Shown: positions 56,806-64,000 of the stretch, in pieces
Layout: each line of letters starts with the position of its first letter
Numbering within the stretch: the first letter of the stretch is position 1
NCBI GenBank assembly: GCA_027314915.1
Contig: DAHUZZ010000007.1
Coordinates: 33,896-97,895 of the forward strand
DNA: 64,000 bases
Direction: 5' to 3'
Origin: Thermoplasmata archaeon
GTDB lineage: Archaea; Thermoplasmatota; Thermoplasmata; Lutacidiplasmatales; UBA184
The notes under the pieces: generated by a model
Seen by the model: the letters and a program-made list of their open reading frames with translations, nothing else
Database searches by the model: none
Told to the model about the DNA's origin: nothing
Translations under genes and position numbers: made by a program

Positions 56806-57758
56806 GCCGGGAGCCCGCGGGTGTCCCTCACCTGGCGCCAGTGGTCCAGGATCTCGGCGAGGGTGCGCTCCCACGGGATCTGGGGATACCAGCCCAGCTT
56901 CCGGAGCCGGCCGATGTCGGCCTGGATCACCGGCTCGTCGACGCGGCGGATCCGGGAGGTCTCCTGCTCGACGGTGATGGGCCCGACCGCCATCCCCCGG
57001 AGCGTCTCGAGGATCGCCCGGACGGACCGGGGCTCCCCCGAGCCGATGTTGTAGGCCTCCCCCGGGATCCCCCGCTCGACGATCGTCGCCATGGCCCGAA
57101 CGGAGTCGCGGACGTCCGTCACGTCGCGCTTGGTGTCGAGGTTGCCCACCTTCATGACGCGGGGCTCCGGGCCCTTCTCGAGCCGGGCCACCTGCATCGC
57201 GAAGTCGTTGGGGGCATCGCCCACCTTGCCCGGGCCGGTGGTGCCGAAGATCCGGAACCGGTAGGTCGGGATCTCGTAGCTGCTGCAGTACTGGAAGCAG
57301 AGGAGGTCGCCCATCGCCTTGCTCGCGGCGTAGGGGCTCGAGGGCCGCATCGGCGTCTCCTCGGCCATCGGCTGGTGCGGCGAGATGCCGTAGGCCGCGC
57401 CGCTCCCCGCGAAGGCGAACCGGACGCGCCGGCCGTTCGTGCGGATCCACTCCAGGAAGTGGAGCGTTCCGTCGACGTTGACCCGGAAGGTCCCGAGGGG
57501 GTCGTCCCAGGAGGGCCGAACGTAGGGCTGGCCCGCGAAGTGGTAGATCACGTCGGGGTGGACCTCCTCGAGCGTCCGGACCACCGCGTCCCGGTCGGCG
57601 ACGTCGAGGCGGACGGTCGCGCCCCCGCCCTTGTGGGCGAGGAACGGGTCCGGGTCCACGAGGTAGCTCCGGGTCACGTCGTCGCCCCGGGATGCGAGCA
57701 GCTCGGTGAGGTAGGAGCCGAGGAAACCGGTGCCGCCCGTGATGAGTACCTTCGCCAC
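56802..57758 (-). CDS. GDP-sugar epimerase/reductase-like SDR (RMD-like)
   Basis: A 318-residue extended SDR with VLITGGTGFLGSYLTELLAS near residues 4-23, IYHFAGQPYVRPSWDDP near 71-87 and the YxxxK pair in SPYAASKAMGD near 140. Its pattern is closest to GDP-6-deoxy-4-keto-mannose reductases or dehydratases that act after Gmd. The gmd gene lies 14 kb away in this window, so the two could make GDP-rhamnose. It overlaps the end of the giant surface gene by four bases, convergently. GTG at 57758 is the start. Confidence 0.75.
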   Translation of the reverse strand: MAKVLITGGTGFLGSYLTELLASRGDDVTRSYLVDPDPFLAHKGGGATVRLDVADRDAVVRTLEEVHPDVIYHFAGQPYVRPSWDDPLGTFRVNVDGTLHFLEWIRTNGRRVRFAFAGSGAAYGISPHQPMAEETPMRPSSPYAASKAMGDLLCFQYCSSYEIPTYRFRIFGTTGPGKVGDAPNDFAMQVARLEKGPEPRVMKVGNLDTKRDVTDVRDSVRAMATIVERGIPGEAYNIGSGEPRSVRAILETLRGMAVGPITVEQETSRIRRVDEPVIQADIGRLRKLGWYPQIPWERTLAEILDHWRQVRDTRGLPA

Positions 57759-57965
57759 CTGACCGATCCCCCACCCGGCCGTGGGGGGGTATCCGCCGGC
57801 TACCTAAGGATTACCCCGCCGACCGGGAAGTGGGCCGTCCAACCATGCTTTCCCTCCGAGCCCGAGGTGGCCGCGGCCCTCCGGTGGAACGTGGGGGTCG
57901 AGGGAGGACCGTCCATCAAGTGGAGGTACGAGGGTTCCTCGGGGACGCGATCGTCGTCCGCCGGG

Positions 57966-58673
57966 TCAGACGTACCCGAACTGGCGCTTCGCGAACGGGC
58001 TCATGCGCTCCGGGGTCCACGGCGGGTCCCAGACCACCTCGACCTTGACCGCGGGGAGGCCGGAGGCGGCGCGCACCGCGCGGTCGACCTCCTCGCAGAT
58101 CTGCTCGGTCGAGGGACACCCCACGCTGGTGAGCGTCATCCGGAGCGTGAGCGAGCCGTCCGGCTGCCAGTCCATCCCGTAGATGAGCCCGAGGTCGACG
58201 AGGTTCATCGGGATCTCGGGATCGTAGATCTGCTTGAGGGCGCCCCGGATCTTCTCCTCGATGGCCTTCCGGTCGACCCCTCCGGACGTCTCGGGACCGA
58301 CGGCGGCCGGTGCCGGCGCGGTCGGGGCCGGCGGGGCGCCCGGGGTGTTCGGGCCCACCACGTGGAAGCCGACCTGGTCGCCCGAGCGGACGAGCTGGAT
58401 CTGGGCCCCTTCGAGGAACCTCCGGCTCAGCCCGTCGACGAAAAGGGCGACGCCGCCCACCTGGACGGTGAGGTCGCGCTCGGTGCCCCGGTCGATCATC
58501 ATCTTCACCTGCGGTCGGATGCCGGTCTCGACCCAGACGCGGACCCCCTGGCCGGCCGGAAGGGAGGCGACGAGCTCCCGCATCTTGGCGAGGGCCTCCG
58601 GCGTGGCCGTCAGGTGGAGCTCGGGCTCGCTTCCCGGAGGCGGACCCGACGACTCCGAACGATCCTGGGACAT
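57966..58673 (-). CDS. IscA-like domain without cysteines fused to DUF59 (SufT/MIP18-like)
   Basis: The 235-residue protein has two domains. Residues about 18-108 follow the A-type Fe-S carrier pattern (LTATPEALAKMRELV, then GVALFVDGLSRRFLEGAQI and GFHVVGPN), but the three cysteines that bind the cluster are all absent. After an Ala/Pro linker the DUF59 domain (about 133-230) is normal: DPEIPMNLVDLGLIYG, TLTSVGCPS with its conserved cysteine and VEVVWDPPWTPERMSPFA. DUF59 proteins help mature Fe-S proteins. ATG 58673 with GGAGGGAG upstream is the start. The fusion may combine a structural adaptor with a maturation factor. Confidence 0.8.
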   Translation of the reverse strand: MSQDRSESSGPPPGSEPELHLTATPEALAKMRELVASLPAGQGVRVWVETGIRPQVKMMIDRGTERDLTVQVGGVALFVDGLSRRFLEGAQIQLVRSGDQVGFHVVGPNTPGAPPAPTAPAPAAVGPETSGGVDRKAIEEKIRGALKQIYDPEIPMNLVDLGLIYGMDWQPDGSLTLRMTLTSVGCPSTEQICEEVDRAVRAASGLPAVKVEVVWDPPWTPERMSPFAKRQFGYV

Positions 58674-58744
58674 GGCCAACTCCCTCCGTTCCACGGCATC
58701 GACCCTTAAGACGGCGCGGGAGCGACCGCCCTAGGTCGACGGGC

Positions 58745-59866
58745 TCATGCGGGAGGAGCTGCCGCCGCGGCCCTATCGGGCCGGGGCCCCAGGGAGGAGG
58801 GCCCTCCGGGGGACGCGGGGTTCGCCCGCCAGAGCCTCAGCAGGAAGTACCCCAGAGCGACGTCCGCGACCCCGGTGGTCGGGAACGAGCCCAGGAAGCC
58901 GAGGAGGGCGACGGGCAGGAGCGCTCCCGCGATGAACGCGAGCCGCGGCCGGTCCGGCGACGCGAGAACCCCCCACCGCAGGGCGGCCCCGAGCATCACG
59001 GCGAAGAGGGCCAGCTCGGCGAGCACCGCCGCGGCGGGCGGGATCCCCCAGCGGATCGACAGCCCTTCGAGGAGGAACGTCGAGGGAAGGAGGAACGCCC
59101 CCAGGAGGGCCAGGCGCGCGGGGTGGGCCGGGCGGCCGGTGGGGACGCGCGCGAGCAGGTCGTGGGGCAACCGACGGGCGAGCAGCACGAGCCCGGTGAG
59201 GGCGAGGAGCGCGGCGGCAAGGAGGACGGGCCCCATGAAGAAGCGCAGCCCCACGTCCACGAACAGGAGGAGGAGCGCGAGGTCCAGCGCGAGGACCCCG
59301 AGCGCGACCGCGAGCCCCCGGCGGGTGACGAGCGACCGGCCGCGGTACTCGGGGAACGCGGAGCCGAAGAGCAGGATCGGGATCGAGATGCTGAAGACGA
59401 TGTGGAACATCATGACGCCCGGGATCCAGACCCAGTTGACGCCGAGGTAGTGCCCGTAGGACCCGAGGCTCCCGACCACCATCGCCCGGGGGTCGAACAT
59501 CGTGCTGAGGCCGATCCCCTCTTCCGCGACCGCGTAGGCCGCCCCGAGGCAGATCACGGTCCCCCCACCCTGGTGCCAACGGATCTGCGCTTCCCGGATG
59601 AGGAGCGCGCCGGGAAGGTACATCGCGGCGTTCGCGGCGAAGAACAGCCCGAAGACGGCCGGGTGCACGAAGAGGAGGTTGAGCGGGCTCGAGGCGGAGA
59701 GGTACTCGGGAATGCCAGGGGTGAGCAGCAGGAGCGCCACGATCGGGTGGCGCCGAAGGAACCCGACGAGGGGAGCGAGGAACCTCGGGAGCGGCTTCGC
59801 CCGGGCTCCCGCCGGTGCCGTCGCCACCGCGGGGCCGTCCGACGGCGCGGCCGCTTCGGTGGGCAC
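58745..59866 (-). CDS. Polytopic membrane protein
   Basis: About 373 residues with ten or so hydrophobic spans. GTG at 59866 is chosen as start since GGGAGG precedes it by five bases and upstream codons run into the divergent CBS gene. The segments YLPGALLIREAQIRWHQGGGTVICLGAAYAVAEEGI and FGSAFPEYRGRSLV resemble distant CPBP-like or other membrane proteases, but no HExxH or EExxxR motif is complete, so that is only a suggestion. The tail is Ala/Pro-rich. Function is unknown. Confidence 0.6.
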   Translation of the reverse strand: MPTEAAAPSDGPAVATAPAGARAKPLPRFLAPLVGFLRRHPIVALLLLTPGIPEYLSASSPLNLLFVHPAVFGLFFAANAAMYLPGALLIREAQIRWHQGGGTVICLGAAYAVAEEGIGLSTMFDPRAMVVGSLGSYGHYLGVNWVWIPGVMMFHIVFSISIPILLFGSAFPEYRGRSLVTRRGLAVALGVLALDLALLLLFVDVGLRFFMGPVLLAAALLALTGLVLLARRLPHDLLARVPTGRPAHPARLALLGAFLLPSTFLLEGLSIRWGIPPAAAVLAELALFAVMLGAALRWGVLASPDRPRLAFIAGALLPVALLGFLGSFPTTGVADVALGYFLLRLWRANPASPGGPSSLGPRPDRAAAAAPPA

Positions 59867-59940
59867 AGGATCCTCCCGCTCGGGAAGGCGGAGGACCGGG
59901 ATTTGAAGTGCGCCGAAACAATCGTCCTCGGCCACGCTCG

Positions 59941-59948
59941 GTAAATAG
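59941..59948 (+). promoter_or_regulatory. TATA-like box of the second CBS gene
   Basis: GTAAATAG lies 22-29 nt before the ATG at 59970 and may also serve the divergent membrane-protein gene. Confidence 0.45.
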
Positions 59949-59969
59949 CGCGCGCCGCTGGAGCCTCCC

Positions 59970-60401
59970 ATGGTCCTATTGATCCGGGAGATCATGCGGC
60001 CGGAGTTCCTCGCGGTCCCGCCGGAGCGGGATGCCGCGAGCTGCGTCCGGGAGATGGTCGCACGGCACCAGGGATTCGTGCTCGTGGTGGAGGGGGGTCA
60101 GACGGTCGGCATCGCGACCGAGTGGGATTTCATGGCCAAGGTCCTCGGGGCGGGCCGCGATCCCGCCACCGTCCCGATCGGGGAGATCGCGAGCCGCCCG
60201 GTCCGGTACGTCCGGGCCGACACCCCGACCCTCGACGTGATCGAGGACATGTCGCACCAGGGGATCCGCCGGATGGTGGTCACCGATGGGCAGAAGACCG
60301 TCGGCGTCGTGACGGCCAAGGACGTCTTCCGCGCCTTCCGGGCCTACATGGACAAGGTCTCCTCTGACATCGCCCGGCTGCAGTCCTCGACCCTTCCCTG
60401 A
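59970..60401 (+). CDS. CBS-domain protein (143 residues)
   Basis: A CBS pair protein. The first domain reads IMRPEFLAVPPERDAASCVREM and VEGGQTVGIATEWDFM (about residues 8-55); the second reads IASRPVRYVRADTPTLDVIEDM with VTDGQKTVGVVTAKDVF (about 72-125). It probably senses adenosine nucleotides. The leaderless start follows the TATA-like GTAAATAG. It precedes the MFS exporter by 57 bases. Confidence 0.88.
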   Translation: MVLLIREIMRPEFLAVPPERDAASCVREMVARHQGFVLVVEGGQTVGIATEWDFMAKVLGAGRDPATVPIGEIASRPVRYVRADTPTLDVIEDMSHQGIRRMVVTDGQKTVGVVTAKDVFRAFRAYMDKVSSDIARLQSSTLP

Positions 60402-60458
60402 CCGGCCCGGTGCCCGCCCCCGAACCTTCCGCCGCGGCCCTCCGGGAGCCCTGAGCAG

Positions 60459-61937
60459 GTGAGCTCCCCGTCGCCGGCCCGCCGTGCCCCGATCGACTAC
60501 AAGTGGGTCGCGCTCTCGAACACGACGCTCGGCACGCTCATGGCCGCGCTCGACACGAACATCGTCCTCATCGCGCTCCCGACGATCGGGCGGGACCTGC
60601 CCGGCACCACCCCGCTCGAGGTGCTCTGGATCCTGCTCGGCTACGCCCTCATCACCGCGGTCTTCCTGCTGAGCTTCGGCCGCCTCTCCGACCAGTTCGG
60701 CCGGAAGCGGATGTACACGGCGGGCTTCGCGGTCTTCACCCTCGGTTCCGCGCTCTGTAGCCTCTCGCTCACCGGGGCCGACCTTGTCTTCTTCCGGATG
60801 GTCCAGGCGATCGGCGCCGCCTTCATCTTCGCCAACAGCGCGGCCATCCTGACCGACGCGTTCCCGCCGCACGAGCGGGGCCGCGCGCTCGGCGTGAACC
60901 AGGTCTCGATCGTCGTGGGCGCGGTCTCCGGCCTGCTGCTCGGCGGCATCCTCACCGGCACGCTCGGCTGGCGGTCGATCTTCTACGTGAACATCCCCAT
61001 CGGGATCTTCGCGACGATCTGGGCGCACTACCGGCTCCGGGAGCTCGGTGAGCTCGACGTGAGCCAGAAGATCGACTGGGCCGGCAACGTGACCTTCGCG
61101 CTCGGGCTCTCCGCCATCCTGATCGGGGTGACCTTCGGGGCGCTGGGCATCCTGCCCCTGGGCGGCTGGCTCGGCGTCGTCGCCCTCGGGCTCGTCCTCC
61201 TCGGGATCTTCGGGCTCGTCGAGCGGCGGACGGCGCAGCCGATGTTCGACTTCAAGCTGTTCACGATCCGGGTCTTCACCGGCTCGAGCTTCGCCATGCT
61301 CCTGAACGCGCTCGCCCGGGGGGCGTTCACCTTCGTGGTGGTCTTCTACCTGCAGGGCCCGCCGCGGTTCCTGAGCCCCTTCGCGGCGGGCGTCTTCCTG
61401 GTCCCGGTCTCCGCCTCGCTCGCGGTCCTCGGGCCCATCAGCGGGACGCTCTCCGACCGCTACGGCTCCCGGACCTTCGCGATCGCCGGGCTCGTCGTCT
61501 CCGCGGTGGGCTTCCTGCTCCTCACCACGATCGGGCCGACGACCTCCTTCCTCACGCTGCTGCCCGCCTTCGTCCTGATCGGCGCGGGCATGGGGCTCTT
61601 CGCCTCGCCGAACCGGGCCTCGATGATGAGCTCGGTGCCCCCGCGGCGGCGGGGCGTCGCCGCCGGCACCGGCACCACGCTCATCAACGCGGGCCAGACG
61701 CTGAGCCTCGGGATCGCCGCGCTGATCCTCGCCCGCGCGCTCCCGCTCGGCAGCCTCGCGACGATCTTCACCGGCACCCCCTCCGAGATCCCGGCGGGCT
61801 TCTCGGTCACGGACTTCATGAACGGGGTCCACCTGGTCTTCCTGATCTCGGCGGTCCTCCTCCTGATCGCGATCGTGCCCTCCGCGCTCCGTCCCGAGAA
61901 CCCGGGACCCGCCCCGCCCGGCCCGTCGGTCGCCTGA
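60459..61937 (+). CDS. MFS drug-exporter-like protein (DHA2/EmrB type)
   Basis: The 492-residue membrane protein has about 14 spans, the DHA2 number. Motif A reads GRLSDQFGRKRMY near residues 68-80 and the first helix carries LMAALDTNIVLIALPTIGRDL near 27-47. Motif C-like GAVSGLLLGGILTGTLGWR near 155-173 is present. A proton-coupled export of drugs, lipids or metabolites is probable. GTG at 60459 is the start. Confidence 0.85.
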   Translation: MSSPSPARRAPIDYKWVALSNTTLGTLMAALDTNIVLIALPTIGRDLPGTTPLEVLWILLGYALITAVFLLSFGRLSDQFGRKRMYTAGFAVFTLGSALCSLSLTGADLVFFRMVQAIGAAFIFANSAAILTDAFPPHERGRALGVNQVSIVVGAVSGLLLGGILTGTLGWRSIFYVNIPIGIFATIWAHYRLRELGELDVSQKIDWAGNVTFALGLSAILIGVTFGALGILPLGGWLGVVALGLVLLGIFGLVERRTAQPMFDFKLFTIRVFTGSSFAMLLNALARGAFTFVVVFYLQGPPRFLSPFAAGVFLVPVSASLAVLGPISGTLSDRYGSRTFAIAGLVVSAVGFLLLTTIGPTTSFLTLLPAFVLIGAGMGLFASPNRASMMSSVPPRRRGVAAGTGTTLINAGQTLSLGIAALILARALPLGSLATIFTGTPSEIPAGFSVTDFMNGVHLVFLISAVLLLIAIVPSALRPENPGPAPPGPSVA

Positions 61938-61944
61938 CCGGTCG

Positions 61945-62520
61945 CTACGGGCCGTCGGGCGGCGCCCCGCCGGACCCCCGCGCGCCACGACGTCGGCGGC
62001 GCCGTTCGCGCCCTTCGTTGGCGGCGATCGCCACCGCGCCCAGGGCGACGATGCCGCCGATCAGGGTGAGCTCGAGCGGGCCCGGCGGCCACCCGCCGAA
62101 CCCGGGCGGACCGCCGGTGGCCGGGGGAAGGAAGGCGATCGCCACGCGGACGTCCTGCGACACCCCGACCGTTCCCCCCGCCGGCGAGGCCGAGTAGCCG
62201 GCGGGCGCGCTCACCCGGAAGGCGTAGGTCCCGGCGGTCGTGTTGGGGAACTCGATCACCGATCCGCGCGAGCCTTCCGTCGCGTACCCCAGCGTCACCG
62301 ACCAGTACCCGCCCTGCGGCAGGTCTCCGCCCAGGAAGCTCACGAGGAACCCCAGCGGCGGGCCCGAGCCGTTGCTGGTGTTCCCCGGGCCGGTCGAACT
62401 GAGCGGGAGGATGCGGGGAGGCGGGCCGGCCCGTTCCGCGCCGGCCGGCGGGTGGGCCCCGCCGACCACGGTGGCCACGAGCAGCGCGGCGAGGCCGAGG
62501 GCGAGCAGCACCCGCATCAT
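61945..62520 (-). CDS. Secreted membrane-anchored beta-domain protein
   Basis: A 191-residue protein with an N-terminal signal (MRVLLALGLAALLVATVVGG), an external beta-type domain (about 45-135) with sequons (NTS, NGS, NTT) and one TM helix near 148-168. A basic tail RERRRRRRGARG remains inside. The start overlaps the stop of the HisA-like gene (TGATG), so both are on one transcript. The middle domain GTYAFRVSAPAGYSASPAGG recalls the repeat seen in archaeal surface proteins. No enzymatic motif is visible. Confidence 0.6.
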   Translation of the reverse strand: MMRVLLALGLAALLVATVVGGAHPPAGAERAGPPPRILPLSSTGPGNTSNGSGPPLGFLVSFLGGDLPQGGYWSVTLGYATEGSRGSVIEFPNTTAGTYAFRVSAPAGYSASPAGGTVGVSQDVRVAIAFLPPATGGPPGFGGWPPGPLELTLIGGIVALGAVAIAANEGRERRRRRRGARGSGGAPPDGP

Positions 62521-63245
62521 CACGCGGGAGGACCTTCCTCCGCGAAGACCGGCAGCTCCTTGGAAAGATGGAAGAGGCCGCCGGCGGCATGGGCCTCGGC
62601 CAGGCGGGGCGCCTCCTCCCGTTCGAAGCTCCCGTCCACCCAGACCGGCCCGCTGGCGCTCAGTTCGGCTACCAGTCTCCAGTCGACGCCCTCCGGGCGC
62701 GGGCTGATCACCAGTTCCCGGATGCCGAGCTCCCGGGCGTCCCGCGCGATCTCCGCCGAGGTGGCGGGCCAGTCGGGACGTCGGACCACCCGTCCGTCGC
62801 CCGCGACCTCGATCTCGAGGACGAGCTCGCTGCTGAGGCCCAGGGCCCGGCGGAGCTCGGCCGGGCTCTCGAGCCTGGAGGGGCTCAGCACCGCCCGCCG
62901 GGCGCCGGAGACCAGGATGTCGATGACGCTGTCGGCGGTGCTGACCCCGCCATCGATCCAGACGTCCGTGTCCTTCGTGATCTCCTGGAGGTAGTCGAGC
63001 TGCGGTCGATTGTGCTCGACCCCCTCGAGATCCACGACGTACAGCCGGCGGTACTTCGCGGCCAGGTAATCGGTCAGGTCGAAGAGGTCCGGCCGCGAAC
63101 CGTCGGGCATCCGGGCCTCGACGGGTCCCGCCTCCCCCGGGAGCATGACCCGGGCCCCGTGGCCGAGCAGCAGGATCGGGACGAGCCGCGGTCCCGCCGC
63201 CTCCGTCGAGCCCCTGGTCCTGGGCGCCCCGCCCGATCCGGCCAT
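62520..63245 (-). CDS. HisA/HisF-related protein (COG1411 type)
   Basis: The 241-residue TIM-barrel protein resembles the archaeal HisA-related group: LVPILLLGHGARVM near residues 20-33, KYRRLYVVDLEGVEHNRPQLDYL near 64-86 and DVWIDGGVSTADSVIDILVSGARRAVL near 93-119. ELVISPRPEGVDW is near 174-186. The DGG and the two half-barrel phosphate sites of HisA are partly kept. Its actual reaction is not established. It overlaps the next gene by one base and is not with other his genes. Confidence 0.75.
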   Translation of the reverse strand: MAGSGGAPRTRGSTEAAGPRLVPILLLGHGARVMLPGEAGPVEARMPDGSRPDLFDLTDYLAAKYRRLYVVDLEGVEHNRPQLDYLQEITKDTDVWIDGGVSTADSVIDILVSGARRAVLSPSRLESPAELRRALGLSSELVLEIEVAGDGRVVRRPDWPATSAEIARDARELGIRELVISPRPEGVDWRLVAELSASGPVWVDGSFEREEAPRLAEAHAAGGLFHLSKELPVFAEEGPPA

Positions 63246-63290
63246 TCCGGCGGGGGGAGGGTCCGGTGGCTATCCGCCTTTCGCCGCATC

Positions 63291-63299
63291 GAGCTTATT
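63291..63299 (+). promoter_or_regulatory. TATA-like box of RNase P RNA
   Basis: GAGCTTATT lies about 15-22 nt before the apparent 5' end of the RNA. It is the only AT-rich element before it. Confidence 0.4.
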
Positions 63300-63311
63300 C
63301 CACCCTGACCG

Positions 63312-63640
63312 TTGGGCCGCCGCCAGGAGGCGGAGGGCGGCTGACGGTAGAGCATGCGGGCGACCGCGCTCAGCTGAGGAAAGTCCGCACTCCGGGGACC
63401 ACGGGGGCAGTCGAAAGGCTGCCGGGCGAGAGTCCGAGCCACGGAGCAGAAACGACACAGCCCAGCGGCACGGTGAAGGCGTCGCGCCGGAGGATCCGCC
63501 GGGATATGGTGAAACGGCCGTCTCCCCGGGAGCAAGCCCTGAGGGATGGGTTGAGGAGGTCCCCTGACCATCGAGGAGGGCGCGCAGTCGAATGCCGCCT
63601 GAAACAGAATGTGGCTTACTACCGCCACCTGGCCCGGCCG
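63312..63640 (+). ncRNA. rnpB: RNase P RNA (archaeal type A)
   Basis: The catalytic RNA that removes tRNA 5' leaders. The universal CR-I GAGGAAAGTCC is at 63376-63386 and CR-V ACAGAATGTGGCTTA at 63604-63618; a GGGCC near 63314 can pair with GGCCC at 63631-63635 to form P1. The intervening text has stems for P7-P11-like elements. The ends are approximate. Confidence 0.9.
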
Positions 63641-63662
63641 TCGAGCGATCGACGGCCGGTTT
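63634..63662 (+). terminator. Hairpin and T run at the 3' end of RNase P RNA
   Basis: An 11-bp perfect stem CCGGCCGTCGA, loop GCGA, TCGACGGCCGG is followed by TTT. This resembles an intrinsic terminator, which is uncommon for archaea, and its left arm overlaps the 3' strand of P1. Confidence 0.5.
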
Positions 63663-63942
63663 GACCCCTTCCGGCCGTTCTCGGGCCGGTGGAGGCGATG
63701 ATTTCGGCAACGCGTCCCAGGGCGGCATCACTTCGGAACGTCACTCGGTAGATCGTCCGGGGAGGGGGCGCCCCGCTCGGCCCCAGGACCCCTGCGGGAC
63801 CCGCCAGCGCGACCGCGAACAGGCGGCGGCTCTTCGGGGGGATGGTCGACGGGGGTTCATGCGACGCTCCGGGTGCGGTCCCAGGGCGTTCCTCGATGAC
63901 CAACTTCCCAGAGGCGTCCCGGCGAGGGGGTGGCGCGCGGGC

Positions 63943-64000
63943 CTACCGGAACAGTTCGGATGCGTTGTCGTAGAGGATCCGACGCTCCTCCGACGGACGG
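63943..64000 (-). CDS. C-terminal end of an amidohydrolase-like protein (truncated by window edge)
   Basis: The minus strand is open from the window edge to TAG at 63943-63945 and reads RPSEERRILYDNASELFR. The pattern RRILYDNASELF is the typical C terminus of TIM-barrel amidohydrolase_2 enzymes. The catalytic part lies beyond the window. Confidence 0.6.
   Translation of the reverse strand, partial: RPSEERRILYDNASELFR

Noticed and set aside
52453..57774. A 1,773-codon open frame on the minus strand opposite the giant surface protein
   Set aside because: It is low-complexity Arg/Gly/Pro/Asp text typical of antisense shadows in GC-rich DNA, while the plus strand has a signal peptide, repeats and an anchor.
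55119..58709. A 1,196-codon plus-strand frame over the 3' end of the surface gene and the following minus genes
   Set aside because: It is antisense to two genes with clear families, and its composition is that of a shadow.
63619..63903. A 94-codon minus-strand frame after the amidohydrolase end
   Set aside because: It runs through the RNase P hairpin and has no motif. A small real gene in 63700-63903 cannot be excluded.

Overview
This 64 kb window is GC-rich and gene-dense and comes from an archaeon. The evidence is AT-rich TATA-like boxes about 25-35 nt before many start codons (leaderless or near-leaderless transcripts), an archaeal DUF373 membrane protein, a HisA-related COG1411 protein, a DUF973-type membrane protein, a pilin-like secreted protein, a short OB-fold ssDNA-binding protein, many GTG/TTG starts, a tRNA-Ile and an RNase P RNA. 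A complete pyruvate/2-oxoacid dehydrogenase operon, glucoamylases and very large secreted proteins would fit an uncultured member of the Thermoplasmatota, but that placement is inference.

Layout. 0-8 kb holds thiamine-monophosphate kinase, an ABC-2 exporter pair, glutamate dehydrogenase, a phosphoribosyltransferase, acetyl-CoA synthetase and DUF373. 8.2-12 kb is a single large secreted protein built on a family-5 solute-binding domain. 12-15 kb is a visibly AT-richer island with two zinc-ribbon membrane proteins, a broken DDE transposase and an OB-fold protein. It is framed by an inverted pair of imperfect repeats, one of which abuts the tRNA-Ile gene. 15-20 kb has a DUF1684 protein, a hemerythrin-like protein and an ABC exporter with two permeases. 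19.9-27.4 kb is an operon of E1-alpha, E1-beta, E2, a second E1-alpha, E3, LipB and an SDR protein. 27.4-31.3 kb has a nuclease-fold protein, a membrane protein with a metal-binding tail, a pilin-like protein, acylphosphatase and a HAD phosphatase.

31.5-40.5 kb is a carbohydrate block: a GH15 enzyme, a frameshifted sensor-like remnant, an ROK glucokinase, a single-chain transketolase and a second GH15 enzyme of bacterial type. Together they could take external alpha-glucan to glucose, glucose 6-phosphate and the pentose phosphates. 40.5-50.4 kb has a DEAD-box helicase, GDP-mannose dehydratase, a remarkable six-TM/coiled-coil/KaiC-like protein, a methyltransferase, small zinc proteins, a Nudix hydrolase and an 834-base stretch with no convincing gene. 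50.4-57.8 kb has a CBS protein, a 1,896-residue repeat-rich surface protein and a GDP-sugar reductase-like SDR. 57.9-64 kb has an Fe-S-maturation-like fusion, membrane proteins, a second CBS protein, an MFS exporter, the COG1411 protein, RNase P RNA and the end of an amidohydrolase.

The strongest candidates for something undescribed are the 864-residue membrane KaiC-like protein, the membrane-anchored PKD/solute-binding fusion with no transporter beside it, the cysteine-free IscA-like/DUF59 fusion, and the inverted-repeat-framed island next to tRNA-Ile. Homology calls come from reading motifs by eye, without database searches.
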